NCBI GenBank assembly: GCA_030867875.1
Contig: JAOWCC010000019.1
Location: 105,449,006-105,513,005, forward strand
Length of the DNA stretch: 64,000 nt
Origin: Actinernus sp. WN-2022
Taxonomy: Eukaryota > Cnidaria > Anthozoa > Actiniaria > Actinernidae
Reading direction: 5' to 3'
A program made the translations under genes and the position numbers. Of the stretch, positions 35,301 to 50,300 are shown piece by piece. Under the pieces are notes generated by a model. That model was not told the DNA's origin. It was given only the letters and a program-made list of their open reading frames with translations, and did no database searches. Position 1 is the first letter of the stretch; every line of letters begins with the position of its first letter.

Positions 35301-38300
35301 TCACTGCACTCGTTGCTTTGTGTTTCCCTAGCTGGTAGATTGAAGAATTATCGGCTATATAATTATCTTCTTACTAGTGTACCCTCGTTTTAGGAAGGAA
35401 ACAAACTACCAATTAAACTGATTCCTTCGGACAGACCATGACAATATTCTCTGCGGTTAATTGTTCTTCGCTGGTGCCATCTTGGCTTTGCTAGGCCATT
35501 ATAGATGTCACACAAAAAGTGCCAGGAAATTTCGGTTCAATTAAATAAAAATAATGCCCTAAATAAGTTCTTAAGAAGAGTATTCATAGTATGTGCGTAT
35601 ATAACAGTAAGTATCAGGAGTAACAACAACAATGCAAGCAGATTCTTTACATTGCTAGTTGGTCAGGTACATGAAAATACTTGTTAATTTCGTGCAAAGC
35701 GCACAGTAATTGCTAAAGGGTCTTAGAGATTATAAGGTAACGTCAGTGTGAAGAGAATGCCAGTGATGAATCGAAGTTTGTGTTTAGGTATAACACATTT
35801 CCACACATGTAACTGAAATTTTCTAAACTTAATCTTGCATTTAGTATGCCATAAATAAAACTTAAAAAGTCTTCTCAAGGAATAATACTATGATTAATTA
35901 ATAAAATTATTGTTCTTACCTGAGAAAGAAGAAACTGTCAACAGAGACGGTTGCATTGAGAATGACTTGAAAGGAATATCTTTGAAGTATGCTAAATTCC
36001 AAAACAATGTTTGCTGGAAATAATAATAAAAACACACAAAACAATAAAGGTGAATTGCCCTATATCATTATGGCGTCAAATCAAAACAATCTATTGTTTA
36101 AACGCTAAGGGTCGTGGGAGGGGGACAAAAAAGCAACAACACAAAGGAAATCGCTATCAAATACATTTTGTAGAATAATTATGTAGAATAGCGGTAACAG
36201 CCACCAAATACGGTAAATATTGTGGGGTAAACATTGATATTACTTGGAAACCAGACAATTCGAAGTTAAATTTTCCTCAGCAGAGCAGATTTAGTTCAAA
36301 ATTCTATTGTTCATGTCGATTCTGTTCCCCTCAGAAACAAACCGTGACGTCATAATGATATAGGTCAATTAACAGGATGTGAAAGAACAACTCCTGGTTA
36401 TCTATATGTTGGCACTGTTTTGTCAGCTATACAAGCCGAGACTGATAAACTGAGGGTCGTCATGATGATAACAATTATTATGAGGGGTTTACAATTTCAT
36501 GTCAGTACATATGTTTCACAATTGCAGTAATATTCAAAGATCCTACTGAGTTAATGAAATTATTCATCTCGATCCAGCTGATTTTGGAACCCAGCCTTGA
36601 TCTTCAATAAATAAGACATGCTCTTAAAGTGTATACAAAATGAAACTTAAGTCAATCTCATTTGAAAACCCTTTGGAAATATTGAGGAAGGATAACATTT
36701 TCCATTTATCAATACATGAACATTTACATCGATCGATATTCAGGTTTTTAAAATTTTCATCTATGATGTAGGAACTTTGACGCAGCCTATCTCTAAAAAT
36801 ACTCAGTAAAAACAATTAAATCTTTGCAATTGTACAATAATTGGAGAAGTACACATCACTTTAATCCACTCAACATAAAATACTAAATAAATATTCCAAA
36901 TCTTCTGATGTGCACATAGCAGTAAACTGTGTTCAAAATATTTTTTCCTCATGGAAGAAGCCTGCATGCACAAGGCCAACAGTGTTTCCATAGCAACATC
37001 ATAATTTGCACAGTGATGTGTATTTTCCTTAGTACCATACATGTGCAAAGCTTTAATTGTTTTTACCAAGTATTTGTAAATAGACATACTCTTCATTTTG
37101 TGATTCAGGTTTCCAGGCTGTGTCGAGCTAACGTTCCTTAAGGTCTCAATAAAGGTTGGAAAAACGCTCTTGCAGCGTCCCAATTAAAGCCACATAGACA
37201 TACTATATACCATTTTAAAGGTCTTGAATTGAAGAAAGTAAATATTTAATCCGTTCTGAACAAAAGTTAAAAGTGTAGATGTTGTATATTTTTGAACGCA
37301 AAATGACTCTGTCCGCTAGTACATGTAGGAGTTCAGCCCTTCAGGCTTTGAAAATTTATTTTCTTAATTATCTGTTTCAAATCCAAACTAAATTGTCTCA
37401 AATACTGTCAGGCTTTTTTGATATTTTGCGTATTACAGATTTTAACCATTTCAAAGTCGAAAAGGTAGTTTTTCATCGCATTTTCATACAAACCAGCTAG
37501 GTCATAAAACCTGAATGAAAAAGAATTTCAAAATTCCCAGACACAGTATTTGAGAAACGGCTGTTTTCTACAACTTGTAAAAAATTTAGGAAAATTGGAC
37601 AAAACACGATAAGGTTGGACTTCAACGAAGTTCTATTTTTGGCCGAAAAGAAGAGCTGAGAAACAGCCCAATTAAAGGGGCCGTCTCACCCACAGTGCTT
37701 AGCGCGCTCACATAGCATAGTGGCCATTTTCGATGCCATCGAAATCCAGAGTTTTATGGCAGTGGTCTTAATCTTCTCTACATCTCTGCCATCCTTCCAG
37801 CTATCATAAAAAAAATCATACTACATGTAGGTTGAACCTTTTTTATTGCTCTTCCTATTGAGCCTCAGTCTTAAATTATTTGGTCATGTAAATTTTAGTT
37901 TTATTTCAGGTGGCCATAGTTCTCTGATGGATGCCCGAGCCTCGTTCGTCCTTGACAAAAGGAAACAATTGTCCGTTTGTGTCCAGGATTTCCACCTACA
38001 ACACGGAGAAGCTATCCTGACCATTAATCTTTATATTTAAAGATATATTAGCGCTTAGTTGGAGTATCTACTATCTTTGAGCCGATTTGTTGTTGAACTG
38101 ACACCGTGGCTGGCTTACGCGACCATATGGCAACAAAACTCTGCTTGGTCGACCCGAAAAGAACTGAGCAGTTTCCTAAATTTATTTTCAGGGCTTTGGC
38201 GTTTAACTTGTGGAAACAGGTCTCTCTCTCTGGTTTCGAAGGACTTTTAGACAGTGATTTCGCCGAGATTTTCGGATTCACCGTGTCGATCAAAGTGTTA

Positions 38301-41300
38301 TTTGACAAACAAAGCCGCCGAGATAATAATTTCCCATTCAAGCGAGCTCTTGAACTGGTTCTCTGCTACTGCCATCAACGAGAGTGCCTGCTAGTAGATC
38401 TCTCTCTCTCTTTCTCTCTCTCTGCAGGGAACAATAAAATCGAGGAGAGAAATCTGTCGCTTTAATAATTATTAGTATTACCTGGAAAGATAGCACCGAG
38501 ATAGTACAGAAGCGACGGGTGAGCGGTAATAGTCAACAAACTATAATAGGCAACGAAACTCCTCTTGGTCGACCCGAAAAGAACTGAGCAATTTCCTAAA
38601 ATCATTTTGAGGCCGGGCTTCGGCGTTTAACTCTCTCTCTGGTTTCGAAGGGCTTTCATGCAGTGATTTTGCCGAGATTTTCGGATCAAAGTTTATACTC
38701 GCACGAAATTTGACAACAGAGCCGCCGACTGGAGATAATAATTTTCTATTGAAGCGAGCTGTAATTCGTTCACTGTTCTCTCTTGAACTGGTTCTCTGCT
38801 ACTGCCAGCAACGAGATTGGAGATTGTCTGCTAGCAGATATATATATATATATCTCCCTGCAAGTAAAAATAAAACGGAGAGAAACCTCTCGCTTTCATA
38901 ATTATTAGTATTACCCGGAGAGTGTTCTCTGTTATACTTATAGCACTGAAGGGAAGCGACGGGTGAGCGGTAAATATTATAGTGCAGCCAAATACTGCTG
39001 TATAACACTTTGCTGACTTCACATTCAATTTGTAAGGTACTATTAGTTTCATCAAGGTCATCCATGTTCAAGGCAAAATTATCATGTCACCAACATACAT
39101 AAATATACGCTCAGTTCGTGAGGTTCCGCCGTGAACAAGGGGTCAAAGTCCCGGATATAAACAATAACAAAGCACGCGAAGCACTCTGGGTGAGACGGCC
39201 CCTTTAAGGATTTCAATTAATTTCATGGTTGACTAGTAAGTCCCGCCTCCAAGGGTAATAGCCAATCAGAGCGATTTATGTTGTGTTCAGTCTCTGCTGA
39301 TTACAAAGTTCAGACAGAGAAAGCTATATATACAGTTTACTGATGCCGGATACTCTTCTACAGAAACTAGTGTTGATTCCAGTTTAATTTCAAGAAGAAA
39401 CAACAACAACAACGCTTTATTTGTACCATGAAATAGCAAATTTACATAAGTAAACATAAGAAAGAAAGAGATATTCTGGAAATCTGGTACTAGCTACCTG
39501 AAATAACCATATAGGGCTAGACAAGTCAGGCAGCTAATTATTTTACATACAAGATTTATGGTCAAAGCGAACAAGGGCACAAAGAAACAAGTAGTTGGAA
39601 AAAATATTTCTTTATAAAAATAGAGTAAATATATACTTGAGAGAGGATGAGAGAGAGAGGAGAGTTAATATGTATTAATAATGTTAAGTTTAAGTTTCTT
39701 TTTGAAAGTTAATCTCTTAAGAGATTTTGTATCGTTATTAATAGAGTTCCATATTTTTGCACCTTGAAATCTAATATTAAATTTTCCATAATTTGTTCTT
39801 ATTGAAGGAAGAGAGTAGGAGGACCTAGAAGCAAGTCTTGTATTATATTTGTGTATTTTGTTGACTGGAATAAAAAAGTTATTGAATGCCAGAGGCAGAT
39901 TACCTGATTTAAAGTCATACATAAATAATGCATTATGTAAAAATACAAGGTCAAGAAGTTTAATGATATTTAAGGTTTTGAAAAGGGGTTTAGAGTGGTC
40001 TTTATAATTGGAAAAGGTTATGATTCTCATGGCTCTTTTTTGTATTATAATAATTGGATTTAGAGTTGAGATATATGTATTTCCCCAAGCAACTATTCCA
40101 TAGATCAAAAATGGATAAATTAAAGAATAATATAGGTTGATAAGAATGTTTAAATTGACAAAGTATCGAATTTTAGATAATATACCAATACTTCTTTTAA
40201 TTTTCTTTGTTATGTAATTAACTTGAGATTTCCAATTTAAATGCGAGTCTATCATTATACCTAAATATTTTATATTTTTTTCATTCTTTAGTGACTGTTT
40301 ATCGATCATCAAGTTAACTATGTAATTTAACTTTTTTTGTGGCGGGTGAAAAATAACAAAATTAGATTTAGTGATATTTAAAGACAGTTTATTAACACAC
40401 AGCCAATTGTAAACTTCTTGTAGTTCTTTATTAACAGTTAATTCAAGTGTTGATAGATTCTTATTGGCATAAAATAAATTAGAGTCGTCAGCAAATAGAT
40501 GAAAATCAAATATGTTAGAAGATTTATTAAAATCATTGATATATAGGAGAAACAAGAGTGGTCCAAGGACCGATCCCTGTGGGACCCCACAGGAAATTTG
40601 TTTATAATCTGACACAACATTTCCAATTGACACAATTTGTTTTCTGTCTTTGAGGTAGGAGCAAAACCAGTCTTTTGTAATTCCTCTAAAGCCATAATGT
40701 TCAAGTTTCATTATTTGAATCTCATGATTTACGGTGTCAAAGGCTTTACTAAAATCTAAAAAGATTCCACAAGAGTAACAACCATCTTCAATAGATTTTT
40801 GTATTTTATCAGTAATTGATAAAATTGCTTGAACTGTAGAATGCTTTTGACGAAAGCCAAACTGTTTGGTATATAAGATATTTTGTTTATCAATATAATT
40901 CATTAATCTCTTAAACATCAGCTTTTCTAAGATTATGTTGAATATAGATAGCAATGAAATAGGACGATAGTTGCTAAGATTGGTTTGTGATCCTTTTTTA
41001 GGTGTACAGAAAAATGGCACCACAGTAAGCAAACAATATCAGGCAGGGAAAACCACTGAAGTGCTGCTCGACCACACCACTGTGGTGTACGCACTGCATC
41101 ATGGGATAGAAAGGTCCCAGATGTAGGAGAACATATGTAAGTCCGCCATTACTATTTGAGACAATAAATGTTGTTGTTTGTAAGTCGGGGTCCTAAATAC
41201 CACATTTGGCGACGAGGATAAAAAAGAAAACGCCCGTAATACTACCGAGAGCCATCCAAGAGTTAAAGAAGATAAAAGAGACAGGAAATGGCGGTATGTT

Positions 41301-44300
41301 TAAGCGGTTTACCGGGTTTGAAACCGTTCGATGCTGTGGGCGAACCGGCGACATTGGCCCAAAGATGGCGAATATGGAAAGCGGAATTCGAGCTGTACGT
41401 AGCCGCTTCGGGAGTTGCTGACGTGACACAAAAGCGAGCCCTTCTTTTGCATATTGCTGGACCAGGAGTGCGAGATGTTTTCAAAACATACCCGAGTGCC
41501 GTTACAGGAGAAGCAAAAGATTATACGAAGGCCATGGACTGTCTGTCAGAACACTTCAAACTGAAGAAAAATATCCCCATGGCGAGACAGACATTTCTAG
41601 CAACGAAACCAAACCCTGGTGAAACAATAAACAACTTCGTGACACGCCTGAAAACCGTGGTAGAGCACTGTGATTACGGGGAGGAAAAAGACAACCAGGT
41701 GAGAGATCATGTAATCTCGTACATTAAAGACAAACCCCTAAAATCAAAATTGTATCGCGAAGATTCATTGACTCTAAGTAAACTACTAGAAATTGTTAGT
41801 CAGTACCATGACAAAGAGGCACTCACTCTCATGCCTGAGAGTCAAGTAAACAGTGTTAAAACCAGTCACAAATATGACAGTTCGACAAAATTCAAAGGAA
41901 AATGTTGGAAGTGTGACAAAGTGGGACACTTAAGCAAAGATTGTCGTATTTCCCGTGAACACAAGTGTGTGAAGTGTGGAAATATGGGTCACTTCGAGGT
42001 CTGCTGCCACTCCAAGCAAACACAGGACCGCAGTTCAAGTCGTGGTCGTGGACGTGGTCGAGAGAGGAGTCGAGGAAGAGGGCGAAGAGATTCACAAAGC
42101 TCACGCGAGGGTGTACACAATGTTCATGAAGGCCAAGCTGGTGATCAAGATTCAGTGACAAATGATGATTTCTACGCGTTTACTACTACTAGCACTGAAA
42201 ATTACAACACATTGAAGCTGGATGTGGAAGACAAGCTCATAAACGTTATGATAGATTCAGGGGCTAGTTGTAACTTAATGTCAGAAGAAGTATTTGAGGC
42301 TATAACAGAAGGGAGGGTTACCTTATCAAAGTGTGATAAAAAAGTCTATACTTATGCATCTGTTGAGCCTCTTCAACTAAAAGGAAAGTGTAGCTTAAAT
42401 GTGTGCGTACCGCAAACAAAATTGTCACAGTGCACTCAGTTTTTTATCATGCCTGGCAAAGCAGCAACTTTATTGGGTCGCGAAACCTCTGAGTTGCTAG
42501 ATATTCTGAGGGTTGGTGTGCAAATCAATAATTGTAATGTAAAGCCAACTAGCTCAATAGGAGGTGTAGAGCAAGTAAACAGGAAAGCAGCTCTTAAAGC
42601 AAAGTACCCCAAGGTGTTTGAGGGCCTGGGTAAACTTAAGGGTTATCAGTTAAAACTGCATATTGACAAGACTGTGCACCCCATAGCCCAACCCCTGCGC
42701 AGAATTCCCTTCAGTAGGAGGCGTAAGGTTGTAGAGAAGCTGGAGCAACTTGAAGCGCTTGACGTTATTGAAAAAGTGAATGGGCCTACCAGCTGGGTCA
42801 ACCCCCTAGTGGTCGTTGAGAAACAAGACGGTGATGTCAGAATTTGCCTAGATATGAGGCAAGCAAATCGCACGATAGTGAGGGAGAAGCATCCAGTTCC
42901 TACAGTCGAGGAAACCTTACAGGAGGTCTCGAATGCTAAGGTGTTCTCCAAATTAGATCTAAACATGGCATTTCACCAAGTCGAGCTCCACCCCGAGTCT
43001 AGGGACATTACAACATTTGCTGGACCAAATGGTCTGTACAGATACAAACGCTTGCTGTTTGGTGTGAATATGGCGACTGATAAATTCCAGCAGATAGTGT
43101 GGCAAATCATCAAAGATTGCCCAGGTGCACACAACCTCCATGACGACGTGCGAGTTGTTGGTGCAAATGACAAGGAACACGACGAGAACCTTGAAAGAGT
43201 CATGCGTAAGCTGGAAGAAAACGGATTGACACTCAACTATCAAAAGTGTGAGATTGGCGTCACAAGCATGACCTACATGGGAGACATACCGTATTTACCC
43301 GTGTATAAGCCGCACCCGTAGATAAGCCGCACCCCAAGTTTTGAAGCTTGAATTTAGGAAAAAAAACTTTTGAAAAATACAAAAAATATTTAGAAAATAT
43401 TTTGTCCGAGTTCATAAACGCTTGTACTTGATGCCAAACTTCTTCAAAAAAAGAATAATCTTTTGTTGGAGTTCATAAACACTCGTACTTGAAGCAAAAC
43501 TTCATCAGATTGTCATAAATAAATAATCACAACTTATGTTATGGCTTTATGGTTCAACTTGCCTTGTCATTTCTTGTGTATATTTTAACCTGCAGTCTTT
43601 AAATCACTCCAGAATTCTTCCGCATTTATTCCCCAATTAACTAACAACAATTCCAAGGAACCACTTTCCTTTAATCGCTAGAGCAAGAAAGGTTTTCTGG
43701 CGAAACAATACTTGCACGAGTAGGTCAGGTCCGCCATCTTGGATTTTCATTAACTAGTGCCAATCTCCCACGTGTAAAATTGCGAAGAATGCCTGGTTGT
43801 TTAGATGCATGCTTTGACAAGCGCTGCGAATCAGCGTGTTTTGGAAGGTAAATAAGCTTAATCACGTTTAAATATTCACGAAATTCTAATATATTAGGTC
43901 TAAGGTAGGTCTTAGAAGAGTTTTTGCTTTAATTCTTTCAAATTGCGTGTTTTTTCCCAATGATTATGCTTAAATTGCTATATTACACGATCTTTCTCTG
44001 TTATTTGTTTTACGTTTTCTTCTTCTTTCATAAAGGTTTAGTGGTATCCACATACAGTGGAGTTTAAACAAATGGTAATTTATGCGAATTTTTGATACCT
44101 TTTCTAGGTGTTCCCGTAGATAAGCCGCACCCCCGATTTTGAACGAAAATTTTAGGTGAAAAGGTGCGGCTTATACACGGGTAAATACGGTACTCTGTGG
44201 AGAAGGACTGAAAGTGTCAAGCGAGCGGGTGAAGGCAATCGTCGAGGCTCCAAGACCCCATAACCAGTCAGAGATGAGAAGCTTCCTTGGTTCAGTCCAG

Positions 44301-47300
44301 TTCTGCGCAAAGTTCATCCCCAATTTTGCCACAATGTCGGGACCATTGTGGGATTTAACGTGCAAAGGTACCCAGTGGAAGTGGGGCGACAAAGAAGAAA
44401 AAGCGTTCCAAGAGATTAAGGTTCAGCTCACCCAAGCACCGGTGATGGCTTACCACAAGCAAGGTGCGGTAACCCGGATCATAACAGATGCATCACCCAT
44501 TGGCCTAGGGGCAATACTTGAACAGAAGCAAGAAGATGGATCGTATAGGCCCATCTATTACGCTAGCCGAAAGCTTACGCTAGTCAAGACAAGATACTCA
44601 CAGTTCGAAAGAGAGGCCTTGGCCGTCAGGTGGGCATGTCAGAAGTTTTACCTTTACTTGTACGGAATCGACTTCGAGGTCTGCACAGACCACAAGCCTC
44701 TAGTCATTGTACTTGGGCGGCCAAGCGCAAAACCACCCTCTGCCAGGATAGAGCGATGGTTACTGTATCTCCAGCAGTTCAGATACACCGTGAGATACAT
44801 ACCAGGCAAACTAAACGCCGCGGATGTTCTAAGCCGACTTCCGGTGGGTCAAACTGAAGATGAAGATGTTGATAAGACGGAAGAATATGCTTGTAGCATC
44901 GCAAGTGAGGCAGTGCCTGCAGCTTTAGTGCCTAGACAGGTAGAAGAAACCTCAAAAGAAGACCCCACACTGCAGTTGGTGCGTGAAACAGTGACCACAG
45001 GAAACTGGTTTCGTCTACAAGGTACCATGTACAAGGCTCTCAAAGATGAGTTATGGGTCCTGGGGCAGCTGGTGATGAGAGGAAATCGCATTGTCATGCC
45101 TGAGGATCTGTGGAAACGTACTATCAGGTTAGCTCATGAAGGACATCAAGGCATAGTTCGTACCAAGGCCAGGTTGCGAGAAAAAGTCTGGTGGCCACAG
45201 ATGCACAAGCAAGTCGAACAAGTGATACGAGCATACCACCCATGCCAGCTTGTAGGACAAAGAGCCAAGCCAGAGCCCATCCATTCAACAAAACTACCCG
45301 AGGGTCCATGGACCGACATTGCAGTAGACCTTCTTGAAGTATCAGGAGGCGATCATCTCCTAGTAGTAGTAGACCACTACTCGCATTGGCCGGAGGTAGT
45401 TCTAGTGAAGAAAACAGACGCGCAACATGTGATAAAGTGTATGGAGGCAATGTTCAGGACACACGGTCTACCGGAAACCGTCCGTAGCGACAATGGACCA
45501 CCCTTTGCATCCAAAGAATTTGAAGCATTCTTGGACTATCTTGGAATAGTACACAAGAAAGGTGTTCCATACTGGCCTCAGAGTAACGGGGAAGTTGAAC
45601 GGTGCAACGAGACTCTCCTGAAGGCTGTGAGAATTGCCAAGCTGGAAGGAAAGGATTGGAAGAAAGCTGTGGAGGACTTCCTATTCCAATACAGGACAAC
45701 ACCTCACACCGTGACCGGAATGTCACCAGCGGAGTTGCTGATGGGAAGGAAGTTCTGCGATAAGCTTCCGAAACTTAGAGTGCGGAGCGACCGGGCCATG
45801 GAGGCAGAATGGCAACAACTCTTGAGGGAGAGAGACGCCCGTGCAAAACTACGCCAAAAGGAGAATGCTGATGAGAGAAATTCAGCGCAACACAGCACCA
45901 TCAACGAAGGTGATCAAGTGCTCTTGAAGCAACATTGAGAGAACAAATTGTCACCAAATTATGAGCCTGGACCGTACAGAGTCGTTAAAAAGGATGGTAA
46001 TGCTGTTGTCATAGAAGACACTGATGGAAGGAGCAAAATGAGGAACGTGGCGCACATGAAGAGATTCATTGAGCCTGAGGTTGGAAAGGCCACTGAAGAG
46101 CAAGAAGATGTGCAACCCAAGAGTGTAGAGAGCGAGGAAGTAATACCACACAATCCTGAGACTATTTCAGATACAACGGTAAAGGATCCCACACCTGTGC
46201 TTGATCCTGTACCAAGCGTCTCAGATTCTATGCGACCTGCGCGCGTGAGGCGAGCACCGACCTGGATGCAAGATTACGTGCATTCTTAGTGGGGTTATAT
46301 AGGTACACGAGCTTAGGTTTTAGAGATATGTGTTAACTCTATATTATTAAGGATAGTTTACTTGACTTTTATTACATTGACCTGACATTATGGTCATATA
46401 AGAGAACTTCTATACAAACATTGATTTAGAAGAACATTAATACTAAGTAGAGGGGAGATGTGGTGTACGCACTGCATCATGGGATAGAAAGGTCCCGGAT
46501 GTAGGAGAACATATGTAAGTCCGCCATTACTATTTGAGACAATAAATGTTGTTGTTTGTAAGTCGGGGTCCTAAATACCACAACCACGTACACAGTAGAT
46601 TGTTTGTTATTCTAATTTCATCATGCTGAAACAAAACCGCGAAATAAACCTTGGCTTCCTGCATTGAATTCTCTTTAAATATTTGGTGGATTGATGATAA
46701 CAAAGCTTTTTTGCTTGATTCTTTGTGGACTTTAGCCTGAATTTCAGCCGTCTCCTCTGGTTTGTTCCTCCCGAGAGAGACGTCTGAATCCAATAGCCGA
46801 TAATTGCGTCCAGTGACGTCACTACCAGAAAACCTGGTAGTGATCTTTGATCAGTTCGAATAATTTTGCATAATTATCATAATTAACTCATCCGAGAAGA
46901 CGGCAGGATTCACTTTGGACTCGCGATTGTTGATCGTTGAGTTTCAGTGGAGTGATTGTCTTTGGCAAAGACCTTGAGTTCGTAAGGAAAACATCTGGAA
47001 ATGGACTGAAAGTGTTCTGCACAATAACCGGCCGACTGTCCTGTAAACATGTACATTTTATCCTGTCGCGTCCGTGGGATTGTTGATAATCGATTATTTG
47101 TTCACACTCGCAAGAATGTCGCTACTCTCTTCAAGGAACTGTTCTTTCCCGTAAAAGAGACTTCGTATTTCTTCGAAATTCTCCATTATCCTTTCATGTT
47201 TTTCTACTTTTCTGTTGCATCATTTACATAGGTAATATCTCGTAGCTGTGTCGATTCGAACGGCAGATCGCGAGACAAAAATCAACGGAAAGACAATGAT

Positions 47301-50300
47301 CAACTGTACTTTGCCTCCAAATATAATATAATGATTTGTTGCTTCGAAAAGGTTTTCACAACATAAGAGGCACTTGAGAAGCAAATGGGGCACCTGGAGA
47401 TATATACATAGGTAAGGCTTTTATTTCGGCCGGCATGATCTCAAATAATTTCTCAAGGCAAGCGATGGCTTTGTTTTTGTGACCCACAAACTCTTACTAC
47501 TGCCGTGACAGTTTTATTTGCATAAATTAAATTGTTAATCCGCCTTGACAGCATTATCAGCTATTGGATTCAGACGTCTCTCTCGGGAGGAACGAGCCAG
47601 AGGAGATGGCTGAAATTCAGGCTATGTGGACTTTTGGTCTTCAATGATTCTAACTTCTTGGAACTTGAGTATGAACATATCAATCCCTCCAACCATTAAT
47701 TGTTGTCCTAAAAAGTTTACACCCGCTGCCAAATTTACTCACAAACTAAATTGTGCTGCTTTTCTCTTTTCTTCTATTTTGAGTATGGCACCAAGAACAA
47801 TCTACTTTTTGGCATTCATTAATGTAGAAATCTTTATGAACGAAAAGTGGCACAGAAAATCACAAGATAGCGAGAATGAAAGAATGACAGCTGCTGTCAA
47901 TCATTTTTCGTGCCTTTTTTAGCCAAATGCCAAATGGTATTGCCAAAATGAAAATATTATCCTCCCTCATTTTTAAAGGGTTTTCACTGAATGAGAATGA
48001 CTAAATATTATTTTCATTTCATATATATCAGATCTATAACCATTACGCTGCATGCATCACTCAATTTAGCTATAGGTACACAGAGCCTGAGATTTGAAGA
48101 ACCTTTGTATTGCAAATATGCCTGCATGTGTAAAAATATAAATTCAGTTGATGAAAATGATTATCCATGATCCCACAATTAGATGTGGGCAAAAAAAGGA
48201 AATTGCATTTTGGTAGCTTGTAATGTAGTCTTGAAAGACTGATAAACTTGAGGCCAACACGAGACCTACATGTAGGATTTAACACCCTTATCGGAGAAGA
48301 TGTGAATATCTAACTATTGGCAGTTCAAAAACAAAATTGTTTCATAAAGGCAGCACCTTCTACTCAGTCATTTTAAGACACGTACCGAGTATTAATTGGT
48401 CTGGCCATAGTTAATAGAGTGGAATGGTTAGGAAACTCAGGGACCTTCTTTGTTAAATGTCTTTGTTAGCTTTTTTCAACCACTACCGTGCACAAAACAC
48501 AATAGAAATTCCAACATGTTAATCAATCAGCCAATAGAAACGTGTGAGTTCAGTCGTTCAGGGAACGCTAATGAACTATGATCGTGCACAATCTTTTGTC
48601 TTATCCCTTCCAACCTAAATCGCAGCGCCTTTGTTAGCCCTTTTGAAGTTTGCCGGGTTTCCTAACCATTCCACTCTATTAACTATGGTCTGGCTTGGAT
48701 TTGAAACTCATGTACGACAGACCAGTGCTTAACCACAGAGCTAACTGGCCATGGGAGAACACAGACTTGGGAGGACACTAATTATGGCCAGAAATTCTGC
48801 CAATGGCACCAGCTATATTTACTACTTACATGTAATTCCCCCCATGAGCTGCCAAAGAATTGTGTGTCCAAGTATAACCCAGAACATGCTTAGGACCCTC
48901 ATTCCATTGATTGATGTGATGGCACCGGGTGGTATGTTAGTGTCCATGATGCGAGATGTGTTGCGAATGAGAGAGAAACAAAGGAAGAATTCCACTATCA
49001 CATCTGTAAGTATCAAGACAAATACAATGCATGTAACAAGTGTGTAAGCAAATAATCTTATGTGGCCTATAAAATAATGCTACTGAAATACCATATTTCC
49101 TCACATATACATGTAAGCTCTACCCCTAACTTTGGCCTGACAAAATAATGGGAACCAGCTTTGCAAAAAAAGTCTAAGGAAAAAACTCATGTATAATTAA
49201 GCCACACCCCAAACTCGGGAAGAATAATCTTTTGTTCGAGTTCGTTAAACCACTCATCATTCCAAGTCATAATAAATAAATAATATTAAATTGGCCATTT
49301 GTCGCAGTTGAAATTTCAAAGTTTTACGAGACAAGATTTGAAACAAAATAAAACAAAACAAAACAGATGCGCACAAAGCATCAAGGTCTGTACTGGGCCT
49401 TTAATTACCTAAGAATTCACAAATCATAAACATGTAGCTACACATGAGCTGACATTACATACATTTCCCAAATCATTTGCAGCTAGTTTGGCTAAGTAGA
49501 AGTTCTGTGTACAAAAGCCTAAGTTATTCACTGAATTCTAATAACACCTGTCATGGCTGAGCTTAGTGGATGTTACGGGTGGTGTTATGGCCTCTGTAAA
49601 CATGGCTTTAATTACATGGCCATAATTTATGGTATGGGTGTACTTACACAAGTTACAACTGATTAAAATATTAATGACAGCCCTAGAGAAGCACTCACAT
49701 TTTTTATTCTGGTAAACCAAAATAGGCACTGATGATCCACTCTGAGCAAAAAACTTCTCAGTATCTTGGTTCACCCCGGAGTTATGGAATGAATCTGCTT
49801 CCTCAGCAGTTGGGCCTTTACTTACTGACGAAGGGTCAGTGCTTTTGGTCTTCGTGATTCGTTCTGGACCCATGCAGTCCATTGTAACCTCTATGATAGT
49901 TCCAACAAGGCATAGGAAGAGGACAACTCCACATAAAACACTATTAAAAGAATTAAAAAAAATCACATAATTATATTCTAAGGTAATCAAACCTATTCTC
50001 TGCCAGAAAACTTCTGAATCACACAACAGTAAGTTTTTGCCAATTTGTTTAAAGTATTCCTATATAAACTTCAGGAGTTGTATACCTAGCTAGCTGATAC
50101 AAACCTGATAATCATGGTCCTGACCAGCTATCACATTGGTTTTTGAGGGACTATGCTTTAGAACTAGCACCAGCAATAACTCTTATTTTTAACCCTTTCC
50201 CTACTGGACATGTTTGGCTCAGTTGGTGAAATCCTGAGTGCTAACTCAACCCTCCCCCCTTGGTTCAAGTTTGGCTAGCCCGGGGCAGTTAAATACTGCT

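Larger units (their letters stand above)
41081..46582 (+). mobile_element. Gypsy (Mag-like) LTR retrotransposon, 5.5 kb including a nested MITE (intron 6)
   Basis: The 5' LTR is 41081-41204 and the 3' LTR 46459-46582, both 124 bp, TGT...ACA, with a single A/G difference. ACCAC is duplicated on both sides. A primer-binding-like TTTGGCGACGAGG follows the 5' LTR and a purine tract AGGGGAGA precedes the 3' LTR. The order is gag, two zinc knuckles, protease, RT, RNase H, integrase; no envelope gene was seen. It lies antisense to the host gene. Confidence 0.96.
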
